A DNA stretch of 37,730 nt, taken from Pseudomonadales bacterium. GTDB taxonomy: Bacteria > Pseudomonadota > Gammaproteobacteria > Pseudomonadales > Azotimanducaceae. The notes under the pieces are model-generated. The model saw only the letters and a program-made list of their open reading frames with translations, was not told the DNA's origin and ran no database searches. The stretch is from NCBI GenBank assembly GCA_028283025.1, contig JAPYNO010000124.1, positions 1 to 37,730 on the forward strand. Direction: 5' to 3'. Shown here in pieces: positions 8,389-17,362 of this stretch (position 1 is its first letter; every line of letters starts with the position of its first letter). The position numbers were made by a program, and so were the translations under genes.

Positions 8389-9342
8389 CTAATCAGCGTC
8401 TGGCAGGGCGCGGCGGACAAGCGATGGCACTTCCGCGCTCACCGTCTCGATGTCCTCCTGGAACTTGAGGACGACACTCAAGGTGTCGCGCACAAGGTCG
8501 GCATCGAGCCGGTCAGCGTGCAATATGAGAAGCGTGCGCGCCCAGTCGATGGTTTCGCTGATCGCCGGCACTTTCTTGAGGTCTAGGTCGCGCAGCGCTT
8601 GAATGAATGCGACTAGTTGCGCGCGAAGCGACGGCAATACCTCGGGCACGCGCGCCTCGACGATGCGGTTTTCGAGGTGGGCATCAGGAAAGGGAATGTA
8701 GAGATGCAGGCAGCGGCGCTTGAGCGCATCGGAAATTTCGCGCGTGTTGTTGCTCGTCAGAAACACCATCGGCAGCACCGAGCGCGCCTTGACGGTGCCT
8801 ATTTCAGGAATCGAGATCTGAAAGTCGGACAGCAGCTCCAAGAGCAGCGACTCGAACTCCTGATCGGATTTGTCAACCTCGTCAATGAGCAGCACACATC
8901 CTTGTTCTTCGCGCAGCGCCTTTAATAGCGGACGCGGTTCGAGAAACTCCTCGGAGAAGAATATATCGCCAAACTCGTGCAGGCGGCGCACCGAATCAGC
9001 GAGCCCCTTCGCGCCTTGCAGAACATCCTCAAGCGTCTCCTTGAGCACTTGCGTGTAGAGCAGCTGCTTGCCGTACTTCCATTCGTAGATGGCCTTCGCT
9101 TCGTCGAGCCCTTCATAGCATTGCAGGCGAATGAGCGGCAGCTTGAACATGGCGGCGGCGGTCTTGGCAAGTTCGGTCTTGCCGACGCCCGGCGGCCCCT
9201 CAACGAGCACAGGCTTGTTCAGATGATGCGCGAGATAAACGGCAGTGCCGACCTGTTCGCCGCAGACATAGCCCTCTGCGCGCAAGGCATCGACCACGCC
9301 TTCGATCGAGTGGACGAGTTCAGTGTGGTTGGAGCTGTTCAA
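8389..9342 (-). CDS. MoxR-family AAA+ ATPase
   Basis: 317 residues, the full length for the family. Walker A GPPGVGKTEL (about 49-58), Walker B VLLIDEVDKSD (about 150-160), sensor 1 region MVFLTSNNTREIS, and the arginine-finger region LKRRCLHLYIPFP. It probably forms a ring with the CoxE-like protein encoded next and remodels or loads a client; the client is unknown. The start is a TTG at 9342 forming a TTGA overlap with the thioesterase stop, and AAGG lies about 9 bases upstream. No in-frame ATG precedes the conserved core, so a TTG start is the best reading. Confidence 0.9.
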   Translation of the reverse strand: MNSSNHTELVHSIEGVVDALRAEGYVCGEQVGTAVYLAHHLNKPVLVEGPPGVGKTELAKTAAAMFKLPLIRLQCYEGLDEAKAIYEWKYGKQLLYTQVLKETLEDVLQGAKGLADSVRRLHEFGDIFFSEEFLEPRPLLKALREEQGCVLLIDEVDKSDQEFESLLLELLSDFQISIPEIGTVKARSVLPMVFLTSNNTREISDALKRRCLHLYIPFPDAHLENRIVEARVPEVLPSLRAQLVAFIQALRDLDLKKVPAISETIDWARTLLILHADRLDADLVRDTLSVVLKFQEDIETVSAEVPSLVRRALPDAD

Positions 9343-10211
9343 GGCGCGTCAACCTTGCGCACCAAGCCTTCTTGCGCGACCGAGGCTACTTGGATGCCAT
9401 CGCGCGTATACAAGCTGCCGCGACAGAATCCGCGGCCGTTGGCGGCGCTCGGACTGTCTTGGATGTAGAGCAGCCAGTCGTCGATGTGCACCTCGCGGTG
9501 GAACCAGAGCGCATGGTCGAGGCTCGCGGTTTGCACATGCGTATCGTGCCAGTTGAGATTGTGCGGGCGTAGGGCTTCGGAGAGCAAAGTGCTGTCCGAC
9601 ATGTAGGCGATGATCGCTTGATGCAGGGTGGGATCGTCGGGGATGTCTCCGAGACTGCGCATCCACAGGTGCGGTAGTACATCGGCGCCACCTGACACAT
9701 AGGCGCGACCGGCAATCGGACGCATTTCAACGCCGCGCATGGGGTGGTCGTCGCCCGGCTCATGCGCGTAGAGTTCGGCGAAGCTCGGCAGCCCTTCCGG
9801 GCCTGGCGCCTGCGGCGCCTCGGTTTGGTGGTCGTAGCCTATTTCCGGTCGGTGAAATGACAGGGTGCAGACGAAGATGGGCTTGTCGGCTTGGCTCGCA
9901 ACGACGCGCCGTGCACTGAAGCTGCGACCATCGCGCAGACGCTCGACCTCATAGAAGATCGGAAGCTGGTTGCTGCCCCAGCGCAGGAAATAAGCGTGCA
10001 ATGAATGCGCAGGCCGGTCGTCTTCGGTGTCAATGGTGCGAGAGGCGGCGATAAGCGCTTGGCCAAGCGGCTGCCCGCCGTAGAGCCTGTCTGGTGCGCC
10101 CTTGGGACTCGCGCCCGCGAAGACATCGTTCCCTTGCGGCTCAAGATCAAAGAGCGCGAGGAGTTCAGCGACGGCAGATGTGTCTGACGGCGCACCTTGG
10201 CTTTCTAGCAT
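9339..10211 (-). CDS. tesB: Acyl-CoA thioesterase II
   Basis: Hydrolyses acyl-CoA to free fatty acid and CoA. 290 residues with the double hot-dog organisation of TesB: N-terminal YGGQPLGQAL and HSLHAYFLRWG, then a second repeat with LDHALWFHR. Compared with the known E. coli triad (D204, T228, Q278), the matching positions are D206 (in YMSDSTLL), S230 in place of Thr (QTASLDH) and Q280 (SVAQEG). The Thr-to-Ser change keeps the hydroxyl. It is first in the operon leading through moxR and coxE-like genes to opp, so the operon promoter should lie in the 59-base divergent gap 10212-10270 shared with the PPOX gene. Confidence 0.92.
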   Translation of the reverse strand: MLESQGAPSDTSAVAELLALFDLEPQGNDVFAGASPKGAPDRLYGGQPLGQALIAASRTIDTEDDRPAHSLHAYFLRWGSNQLPIFYEVERLRDGRSFSARRVVASQADKPIFVCTLSFHRPEIGYDHQTEAPQAPGPEGLPSFAELYAHEPGDDHPMRGVEMRPIAGRAYVSGGADVLPHLWMRSLGDIPDDPTLHQAIIAYMSDSTLLSEALRPHNLNWHDTHVQTASLDHALWFHREVHIDDWLLYIQDSPSAANGRGFCRGSLYTRDGIQVASVAQEGLVRKVDAP

Positions 10212-10270
10212 GAACAGGAATCGTCGGCGTAAACTTCAACATTCTACCCACACCGAAGGATGTATCACAC

Positions 10271-10744
10271 ATGCCCTCCCGCCGCAGCCAAATCAGCATG
10301 ACCGAAGAAGAAGCCAATCAATTCGCTCGCGAGCAGCAAACACTCATCATCGTTTCCAATGGACATGATGGCTTTCCGCACCCCATGCCCATGTGGTACG
10401 CCGTGGACAAGCAAGGCCGCTTTCTGGTCAGCACCTTCGAGCGCAGCCAGAAAGTCATGAACTTCCGGCGAGACGCCAAGGCCACCCTGCTCATTGAAGA
10501 TGGCGAGACCTACGAGACCTTGCGAGGCCTCGTCGTCAAAGCACACACCGAGATTCTCGACAATGAGAACGATGTGCTCGACGCCATGGTCGAGATTCGC
10601 TTGCAAGGGTCTGAAGCCGACGCTGATGCGCGCAAGAAACTACGCGAAGCCGTGCGTCCAGCGAGCCGCAAACGGGTGATACTGCGCTTCGCGCCGGAGA
10701 GCCAAATGAGCTGGAATCACGCGAAGCTTGAGGGGCGCTACTGA
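10271..10744 (+). CDS. PPOX-fold flavin/F420-type pyridoxamine oxidase family protein
   Basis: 157 residues with the split-barrel flavin-binding pattern of the pyridoxamine 5'-phosphate oxidase-like superfamily: MTEEEANQFAREQQTLIIVS at the N-terminus (strand 1 TLIIVS), PHPMPMWYAVD, FLVSTFERSQKVMNFRRD and KATLLIED. Members include F420- or FMN-dependent reductases and haem-utilisation-like proteins; substrate cannot be assigned. GAAGGA lies about 10 bases before the ATG. The last 7 bases overlap the 3' end of the restriction endonuclease gene on the other strand, so the restriction-modification pair abuts it with no spacer. Confidence 0.82.
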   Translation: MPSRRSQISMTEEEANQFAREQQTLIIVSNGHDGFPHPMPMWYAVDKQGRFLVSTFERSQKVMNFRRDAKATLLIEDGETYETLRGLVVKAHTEILDNENDVLDAMVEIRLQGSEADADARKKLREAVRPASRKRVILRFAPESQMSWNHAKLEGRY

Positions 10745-11832
10745 TTGCTCGCCGATGTCTCGCTTTCAGATTCAAACATTTGCAGATGCTTCACGGGCGT
10801 CTCCAAGAGCCGCAGCGCGTGGTGGAATATTTCGTTGAGAAATTCGTTGCGATAGCCATCGTCGGTCAAAATCTGAGACAACAGGAAATGGCGCTCGATG
10901 TGCATTTCCTTCATCTGCGCTGACATGGTGTCCGTCACCACGCCCAAGACGAGAAAGTTCTTGCACTGTTTGGGAGTCATGTCGAAGGACTTTTTGATTG
11001 CGCCGAGCCGCTCAAGTGCGCCTGCCGGGTCCGTTCCGCCCTTTATCTCTATTGTCGCGATCAACTGCCAAGTGCTTCGCTCGCCGTTGTCGCTTCGCCG
11101 ATAGAAGCCTATATCCGGCTCGGAAGCAAACTCCATGCGAATATTCTGTTCGGCGCCAATCAGCCAGGAGAATTCCGCGCTTTGAACTTTTGTACACTGA
11201 ATTCCGGGGTCTTCGGCAAGCCAGTCCATAATCAGTCGATGGATGTTCTTTTCTGCGTTCTGGCCAATCAGGTTGCGTACAGACCCATCGATGCTGATGC
11301 CCATAGTCGCGACGATGTTCCTTTGCGCATCCTTCAGTTCCCAGTCTGTCAGGGAGACCAACAGCGACGAAATCACCGAATTGTAGAGATGCGCCACCTT
11401 TTGAGCTCGCTCAAGTGTGACCTTGGCCTTGGAGCTGGTTTTCTCCCAAGTATCCACTGACCCTGCCAACTGCTGTACTCGTTTCAGAGACAGCGTGGCA
11501 ATACCTCTGTAATAGAGCGAAGTCTCGGGATGCGCTATCAAAATCTCCGGATGCGCAAACATCAGTCGCGGATCAATATTCTGTTGCTTCACGCGCAGCC
11601 AAGCAGAATTCGATATGCCCAGCGCCTGTAGATGACCGCCGTAATTCAACTCGCCGCCGTAGGCTTTAATGATCTTGAACGCACGGAGGTCGCTTCCGCG
11701 ACGGATGCTGTTGGTGATGACAAGCGCGCGCTGAACAACCTCCTCGATTTCAATGTCCATTTCGTCGTACCCAGTGATAGAGGCACTTGCGAATTTCGGT
11801 TCTGCCATACCGCCCCATTTGTTGACTAGCAT
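10738..11832 (-). CDS. Type II restriction endonuclease of PD-(D/E)XK fold, possibly XcyI family
   Basis: Up to 364 residues. The catalytic signature is visible as EPDIGF (D240), about 20 residues later IEIKGG (E262, K264), with a probable upstream acidic helix. It sits directly after an SPPY-type DNA methyltransferase in the same orientation, the normal arrangement of a type II pair. Overall length and the SEPDIGF...EIKGG spacing recall the XcyI group (which cuts CCCGGG), but I recognise this only loosely and the target sequence is not established. Start choice is open: TTG-free options are ATG at 11832 (used here), 11808 (GGGGCGG upstream) and 11760 (11-base overlap with the methyltransferase). 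The long versions overlap the methyltransferase by 59-83 bases, which would couple nuclease translation to prior methylase synthesis. Confidence 0.72.
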   Translation of the reverse strand: MLVNKWGGMAEPKFASASITGYDEMDIEIEEVVQRALVITNSIRRGSDLRAFKIIKAYGGELNYGGHLQALGISNSAWLRVKQQNIDPRLMFAHPEILIAHPETSLYYRGIATLSLKRVQQLAGSVDTWEKTSSKAKVTLERAQKVAHLYNSVISSLLVSLTDWELKDAQRNIVATMGISIDGSVRNLIGQNAEKNIHRLIMDWLAEDPGIQCTKVQSAEFSWLIGAEQNIRMEFASEPDIGFYRRSDNGERSTWQLIATIEIKGGTDPAGALERLGAIKKSFDMTPKQCKNFLVLGVVTDTMSAQMKEMHIERHFLLSQILTDDGYRNEFLNEIFHHALRLLETPVKHLQMFESESETSASNQ

Positions 11833-13123
11833 TCCCCTTGCCGCGCTTCAACTTCCAGATGGTCTTGCAATGAAATCCGAAGTGCTCGGCCAAGTCTGAC
11901 AGAATAAAGTCAACGGGGAGCTCCTCGCCGTGATACTGCACGTTGTCGTTGACCATGAAGACGCTTCCCCTCGGCTTCACGACTCGCGCCAACTCGGCAA
12001 TCACCACGGACATTTCTGTGAAGTAATTTTCGATGAGTCGGATAACGTGCGGATTGCTCAGTTCGCTGCGTCTTTCCCGCAGGATCTCAAGAACTTCTTG
12101 CAATGCCATTTGGTTGTCAACCACGGCGAACGCCTCGTCCGGCAGTTGCGATTCGCCGTAGGCATCGCTGATCAAGCGCCGCTTGGACTTGTTCTCGACC
12201 GTGGCTGACAGCAGTTCTTGCCGAAGCGCTTTCACGGCAGAGTCATCAAAGCCGAGGAAGGCAAGCTCAAGCGCATAGGTTCTGGTGTAGTCATATCTGT
12301 TGGCGTAAGGAGGCGAGGTGATGACCAGATCGATGGTGGCTGCGGGGAATTCTTTCAACTTCAGCAAGCAAGAGCCGTCAACGAAATGCGGCGCTAGGCC
12401 AACGAACCTGCGCTTTAGGTGGGGAGCATCCTCGATCACCTGCGCGAATTTCGCATTGAGGCAATCTCCTAAGGAGGGCAGCACTCCCTTATCGAGTTTC
12501 GTGCTCACGGTACGACCTGAGCGCGGGTCCCATCGCAGATACTGGCCGTCCTTGCGCGTGTAGCTCACATCCTCGAGCACACTCATGCAAACGAAATTGA
12601 GCAGGCTGCGCACGTCTTTGTGCTCATAGTCCGCGATGAACGCGCGAGCTTGCGAGAGGGCGGTTTCGGTCGCGGGCGAGAAAGCGCATCGAGTGATTCT
12701 CACATGAGGAAATCGTGACGCCTCCACGCATCTGGTGCTGCCCACAGCGTCAATGAGTGCCGAGGCCGCTTGACGAAGTGCTTTTGATTGAACGCCATTT
12801 GCCACTTGCGATATTGCTTTGGCGGTCAAGTTCCCGACCGGCATGATCTCAATGGCGTGCGATTGTCGGTTGCAAGCAGAAGCGGTGAGTGCTGTGGTGC
12901 CTATGCCTGAGAACGGGTCGAGCACAGTTTGGCTGGGCACTTCTTCGAGGAGCAGGTCTACGAGGCGCGAAGAAAAGCCCTCCTTGTACTTCATCCAGCG
13001 AAAACCCGGCGTCTCCTTGTTGCCTTGATAAGAGACGAGTTTTCTGTCGAGCGTCTCGCTGGTGCGCAGGCGATCACCGAAGTGATCATAAAGGGCGCAT
13101 CGTTTGCGTGCATTGAAGTTCAT
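11750..13123 (-). CDS. DNA methyltransferase of type II restriction-modification system
   Basis: 457 residues. AdoMet-binding motif I is VLDPFSGIGTTAL (about 67-79) and the catalytic motif IV is TSPPYANRYDYT (SPPY at about 270-273). SPPY rather than DPPY/NPPY suggests N4-cytosine modification. Motif I precedes motif IV. A large segment between the two (about 100-260) is the probable target-recognition region. A late block, VVKPRGSVFMVNDNVQYHG, fits motif VI-VIII strands. It protects the host site from the nuclease encoded next. The gene starts 41 bases before the DadA-like gene's 3' end, with no obvious Shine-Dalgarno sequence, and is probably the first gene of the pair's own transcript. Confidence 0.87.
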   Translation of the reverse strand: MNFNARKRCALYDHFGDRLRTSETLDRKLVSYQGNKETPGFRWMKYKEGFSSRLVDLLLEEVPSQTVLDPFSGIGTTALTASACNRQSHAIEIMPVGNLTAKAISQVANGVQSKALRQAASALIDAVGSTRCVEASRFPHVRITRCAFSPATETALSQARAFIADYEHKDVRSLLNFVCMSVLEDVSYTRKDGQYLRWDPRSGRTVSTKLDKGVLPSLGDCLNAKFAQVIEDAPHLKRRFVGLAPHFVDGSCLLKLKEFPAATIDLVITSPPYANRYDYTRTYALELAFLGFDDSAVKALRQELLSATVENKSKRRLISDAYGESQLPDEAFAVVDNQMALQEVLEILRERRSELSNPHVIRLIENYFTEMSVVIAELARVVKPRGSVFMVNDNVQYHGEELPVDFILSDLAEHFGFHCKTIWKLKRGKGNASQQMGRYGRTEIRKCLYHWVRRNGH

Positions 13124-13164
13124 GAGCGGATTTTTGCTTATTTGACTTGCTACGGCGCAGGCTG

Positions 13165-14394
13165 CTAAAACCGCCCAGCATCAAAAGGTGCAAGATCGAT
13201 GTTCGGTGTTCTGCCAGCTATCAGGTCGGCGAGTAGGCGGCCGGTGCGCGGGCCGGACATCATGCCGACATGCCCGTGACCATAGCCGAGGTACACATTG
13301 TCGAAACCCGGCGCTTGGCCGATCACTGGCAGGGAGTCTGGCAGCGAAGGCCGGTGCCCCATCCAGTAGTTGACCGCTTGCCAGCGCAGTTGCGGCAAGG
13401 TGCGGGTGATCTTGTCTAGCATCATACGATAGATGCGCTTATCCTCCGGTGCTCGACAAGCGGCCAATTCGACCACGCTCGTGCAGCGCAGGCGACCAAC
13501 CATCGGTGTCATGAAGATGCCGAGCGCCGACAGATTGACGACACCCTTCGGCATGAAGGACGGCTCGACCAGCTCTACATGATAGCCGCGCTGACTTTGC
13601 ATGGGGATATTGAGGCCGAGCATTCGGGCTAGTTTGCCGGAGCCGATGCCCGCCGTGATCACCACCTTGTCAACGGCAATCTCTTCTCTGGCCACTCGCA
13701 CGGCATGGGCGGCGCGGCCTTCGGTGAGGATATGGTCAACGCTTCCCGCGAGCAACTTGCCGCCAAGGGCTTGAAAGTGTGACAGCAAAGCTTCGAGATA
13801 TTGTCCCGGATCGGCAATAAACCCATGTTCGCCCATGCGCACCGCATAGCGGGCGCAGCTGGCAAGCTCCGGTTCGAGCCGATTCACACCGTCGCCCTCA
13901 ATGATCTGCCATCGCAAGCCCAGCCGCGCGCGTTCCTTCCACAGGTACTGCTCGGATTGATAGGCGCGTTTGTTCGCATAGAGGACGGTGAATTCACGCT
14001 CGCTGATGAGCTGCGCCGCTGGTGTGCCAGCCGCGAGCGCCTGGTGTTCATCGACGCACTGGCTAATCAGCGCGTGCAGTGCATTGCTCATGGCGGCTGC
14101 CTTGGCTGGGGTGGCGTGCGACAGAAAGCGCAGCAGCCAAGGCATCATGCGCGGCAGATGACGCCACCTTATAAAGAGCGGACTCTGGCGGTCGAGAAGC
14201 AGGCGCGGCAGACGCTTGATGAGGCTCGGCACATTGAGCGGCACCAGCGAACTCGGAGTCAAACCGCCGGCATTGCCATAGCTCGCCGCACGAACACTTT
14301 GCATGGGGTCGATCAAGATGACATCCTGGCCATCCTGCCGCAACCGTATCGAGGTAGCGACACCGACCATGCCGCCTCCGATGACGGCGATCAT
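13165..14394 (-). CDS. DadA-type FAD-dependent amino-acid dehydrogenase/oxidase
   Basis: 409 residues of the DAO superfamily. FAD-binding GxGxxG near the N-terminus (VIGGGMVGVATSIRL), a family YGNAGGLTPSSLVP block, and the C-terminal FAD/substrate motif GYGHGHVGMMSGPRTGRLLADL with PDSLPVIG before it. Family members oxidatively deaminate D-amino acids (DadA) or act on proline and related imino acids, passing electrons to the respiratory chain. Substrate is not determined. The start ATG (14394) is six residues before the Rossmann strand, typical. It is divergent from the C39-like peptidase, with 81 bases between them. Confidence 0.85.
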   Translation of the reverse strand: MIAVIGGGMVGVATSIRLRQDGQDVILIDPMQSVRAASYGNAGGLTPSSLVPLNVPSLIKRLPRLLLDRQSPLFIRWRHLPRMMPWLLRFLSHATPAKAAAMSNALHALISQCVDEHQALAAGTPAAQLISEREFTVLYANKRAYQSEQYLWKERARLGLRWQIIEGDGVNRLEPELASCARYAVRMGEHGFIADPGQYLEALLSHFQALGGKLLAGSVDHILTEGRAAHAVRVAREEIAVDKVVITAGIGSGKLARMLGLNIPMQSQRGYHVELVEPSFMPKGVVNLSALGIFMTPMVGRLRCTSVVELAACRAPEDKRIYRMMLDKITRTLPQLRWQAVNYWMGHRPSLPDSLPVIGQAPGFDNVYLGYGHGHVGMMSGPRTGRLLADLIAGRTPNIDLAPFDAGRF

Positions 14395-14475
14395 GCGCGC
14401 GCCTCTTTCATGTTGATGTCATGTCGATGTTGATCATGGGATGCTACCCTACCCCACTTTCCCTTTATTACGCAC

Positions 14476-15435
14476 ATGACCGCATCTTGGAGCACACAAC
14501 GATTCGGCGCGAGCGACAACAGCTACGCACTGCCTGTCTCAAGGCCGATTCGCTGGCAGCGCTTGGGCGACAAAGACGAGCTCGTTGCGCGCTTCGAGCT
14601 GCCACCCATGCCGACAGGCACCCTGATTGTGCCAAGCCTGAGCGCCACTGGCACAGGCTGCGACTGGTCGGCAACCTGGCATTTGTGCAGTGACGACAGG
14701 CACTGGCGGCTTGATCGCATTCCAGCGCCCGAGCGCATGGCTGCGCAGAGTCCGCCGCCTGCAAGCGAAGCCGACCTCGTGGACACGCAGATCGATTGCT
14801 TCGTCACTAGGCATGACATCGAAGTCAGCTATCTTGAACTGCACCTGCACGCGCGCGAGGCGCCTGAACACCCCCTTGTCGTCATCGCCACTGGCGCCGC
14901 AACCCGACACCAAGTCAGCACCGGCGATGCAATCGCCGCGTCCTGTGCGGTACAGAGCATTAGCCAGATGCAGGCGGACGCCGCCATCCGCAGGCGAATA
15001 TGCTCACCGACCTGCCTTGCCATGGTCATGGGACTGAATACCGATGAAGCTGCCCGCTTCACCGATGATTGCTATGACCCAAGACGGCGTATATACGGCA
15101 TTTGGCCATGCAACATCCGCGCCGCCAACGCGCACGGCTTCACTGGTGCCATCGAGATATTCGAGTCGCTAGATGATGCCGCCAGACTGCTCGCGAAAGG
15201 AATCCCCATCATCGCTGGCATCCGTTATGACAAGGGCGGGCTTGCGGGCGCCGCGGTGCCGTCCACCGCTGGTCATCTCGTGGTGCTGCGCGGACTGACG
15301 AGGGACAAGGCGCTCGTCAATGACCCCGCCGCTGCCACCAGCGCTTCGGTGGCGCGCGCCTATGACCGCGAATCCTTCGCCCGCGCCTGGCTCGGCGAGC
15401 GCGGCGTGGGCTATGTGCTGACAAGAACGACATGA
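14476..15435 (+). CDS. C39-like cysteine peptidase family protein
   Basis: 319 residues. The C-terminal half carries a papain-like C39 pattern: catalytic Cys in SPTCLAM (C180), His in AGHLVVL (H267) and Asp in VNDPAA (D283). The N-terminal 165 residues are beta-rich and may be a binding domain. No signal peptide is seen, so it should be cytoplasmic unless exported by another route. Bacteriocin-processing C39 domains are fused to ABC transporters; this one is stand-alone and paired instead with an S9 peptidase whose ATG overlaps its stop by 4 bases (ATGA). The two are very probably co-translated and may act in sequence on peptides or modified amino acids. The actual substrate is unknown. Confidence 0.78.
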   Translation: MTASWSTQRFGASDNSYALPVSRPIRWQRLGDKDELVARFELPPMPTGTLIVPSLSATGTGCDWSATWHLCSDDRHWRLDRIPAPERMAAQSPPPASEADLVDTQIDCFVTRHDIEVSYLELHLHAREAPEHPLVVIATGAATRHQVSTGDAIAASCAVQSISQMQADAAIRRRICSPTCLAMVMGLNTDEAARFTDDCYDPRRRIYGIWPCNIRAANAHGFTGAIEIFESLDDAARLLAKGIPIIAGIRYDKGGLAGAAVPSTAGHLVVLRGLTRDKALVNDPAAATSASVARAYDRESFARAWLGERGVGYVLTRTT

Positions 15436-17348
15436 CTGAGACAAGCCCGCCGACCGTCGTGCCTATGGCAGCGCCGATGGGTAGCTGGAAATCGCCGCTC
15501 GATGCCGATACGGTGGCCGCGGGGGCGGTGAATTATCACGAGATTCAGTCGCTCGGCGCACAGCTCTACTGGCTCGAGTCGAGACCACAAGAAGGCGGCC
15601 GGGTGACGCTAGTACGAGACGGTGAATCAATCCTGCCGCTCGGCTTCTCGGCGCGCTCGCGTGTGCATGAGTATGGTGGCGGCAGCTATCTTGCGTGCGC
15701 GGACGGCGTGTTCTTTGTCAACTTTGAAGATCAGGAGATCTACGCTCTTGACGAGGCGCCGCGCCAAATCACACGCTCAGGCAACGCCGAGCGCTACGCC
15801 GACTTCTGCCATGTGCCCGGCAGTGCGCTCGCCATCTGCGTGTGCGAACGGCAAGCGGACGGCGAGGTGTCGAACCTTCTTGTCGCCATCGATCTCAATC
15901 ATGGACAGGTGACGACGCTGCACGAAGGGCACGACTTTTACGCCGCGCCGCGCCTGAATGCTGGCAAGCTCGCCTTCATCGCTTGGGATCATCCCAACAT
16001 GCCGTGGCATGCCACGCTGCTCTATGTCGCCGATTTTGAGTATGAAACGCCGCACCTCGTCAGCCCGCGTGTTGTCGCTGGCGGCGATGGCGCGAGCATC
16101 GGCGAACCTCACTGGGGGGAAGAACGGCTGTTCTATTTGAGCGATGCACATGGCTGGTGGAATGTGCACGTCTTCGACGCCTTGGGCAGCCGCTGCCTGC
16201 ATGAGGTCGGCGATGAGTTCGGTGCGCCCGCTTGGGTGTTCGCGGCGCATACCTACGCTGTGGTCAATGATGATCTGGTAATCGCGCGGCGTATTCGTCA
16301 AGGCGTCGAGTCGCTGGTGATGATCACTGGTGATGGGCATTTGAGCGAATGGCATGCGCTGGCCGGCAGCTATGACTCGCTGCACTGGCATGCGCTTGGT
16401 CAGCGCCTGCTCTGTGTTACCGGCGCCCCCGACAGGAGCAGCCGCATCGAGGCATTGGGCGAATCCGGTCAGCTGAAGGTCGTCGCTGGCGCATCCGTGC
16501 GCAGCAGGCATGAAAGGGGCTATTCAAGCCTGCCCGAAATGATCAGCTTTGACTCGGATGGCGAAGCGCACGCGCTTTTCTATCCACCGACCAACGCCGA
16601 CTTTCGTGGCATGGACGGCGAACGGCCGCCGCTGCTGCTGACCACGCACGGCGGCCCCACCGCAATGGCCGACAGATCAAGGCAGCTACGCATCCAATAC
16701 TACACATCGAGGGGATGGGCGGTGGCTGACCTCAATTACGCTGGCAGCACCGGCTTTGGCAGCGCTTACCGGCGCAAACTTGACGGGCAATGGGGCGTTG
16801 CCGATGTCAGAGACTGTGAAGCACTGGTGCGGCATCTCGTCGCAAGCAATGTGATTGACCCCAAGCGCTGCGCGATTCGCGGCGGTAGTGCTGGCGGCTA
16901 TACAACCCTCGCCGCACTGACCTTTTCAACCGCGTTTCAGGCAGGCGCGAGCGCCTATGGAATCAGCGATCTCGAAGCATTCGCCAAGGACACGCACAAG
17001 TTTGAATCGCACTATCTTGATTCCCTCGTTGGCCCTTGGCCAGAAGCGGCAGACACCTACAGGGCGCGTTCGCCAGTCCACCACACGCATCGACTCGCGT
17101 GTCCGATGATCTTCTTTCAAGGCGGCAAGGATTTGGTGGTGCCGCCCAATCAATCCCAGATGATGGTTGATGCGCTCGATGCCAAAGGCATTTCTCACGC
17201 CTATGTCTTCTATCCAGATGAAGGCCATGAGTTTCGCGATGCGCACAACATTGCGCACGCGTTGCGCGCCGAATACCAGTTCTTCTGCCGTGTGTTCGCT
17301 ATTATCCCCGCCGATGCCCCAATCGACTTCGATATTCGGCACTTATGA
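15432..17348 (+). CDS. S9 family prolyl oligopeptidase-type peptidase
   Basis: 638 residues. The N-terminal ~390 residues form a beta-propeller-like region with repeated W/D blades; the C-terminal alpha/beta hydrolase has the Ser nucleophile in GGSAGGY (S486), Asp in GGKDLVVP (D567) and His in DEGHEF (H599). The oxyanion/entry segment THGGPTAM and the LNYAGSTGFG block are typical of acylaminoacyl-peptidase/DPP-like S9 enzymes. No signal peptide, so probably cytoplasmic peptide trimming. It is co-transcribed with the preceding C39-like gene (4-base overlap). The stop lies 14 bases from the convergent amidase stop. Confidence 0.92.
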   Translation: MTETSPPTVVPMAAPMGSWKSPLDADTVAAGAVNYHEIQSLGAQLYWLESRPQEGGRVTLVRDGESILPLGFSARSRVHEYGGGSYLACADGVFFVNFEDQEIYALDEAPRQITRSGNAERYADFCHVPGSALAICVCERQADGEVSNLLVAIDLNHGQVTTLHEGHDFYAAPRLNAGKLAFIAWDHPNMPWHATLLYVADFEYETPHLVSPRVVAGGDGASIGEPHWGEERLFYLSDAHGWWNVHVFDALGSRCLHEVGDEFGAPAWVFAAHTYAVVNDDLVIARRIRQGVESLVMITGDGHLSEWHALAGSYDSLHWHALGQRLLCVTGAPDRSSRIEALGESGQLKVVAGASVRSRHERGYSSLPEMISFDSDGEAHALFYPPTNADFRGMDGERPPLLLTTHGGPTAMADRSRQLRIQYYTSRGWAVADLNYAGSTGFGSAYRRKLDGQWGVADVRDCEALVRHLVASNVIDPKRCAIRGGSAGGYTTLAALTFSTAFQAGASAYGISDLEAFAKDTHKFESHYLDSLVGPWPEAADTYRARSPVHHTHRLACPMIFFQGGKDLVVPPNQSQMMVDALDAKGISHAYVFYPDEGHEFRDAHNIAHALRAEYQFFCRVFAIIPADAPIDFDIRHL

Positions 17349-17362
17349 TCTTCAGGGCTCCA

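Noticed and set aside
7058..9342. Carbon monoxide dehydrogenase maturation cluster (coxE/moxR)
   Set aside because: No coxM, coxS, coxL or other cox genes in the window; the pair sits in an opp operon.
14395..14475. Operator made of ATGTTGAT direct repeats between the DadA-like and C39-like genes
   Set aside because: Only two short copies and no promoter elements at proper spacing; may be chance.
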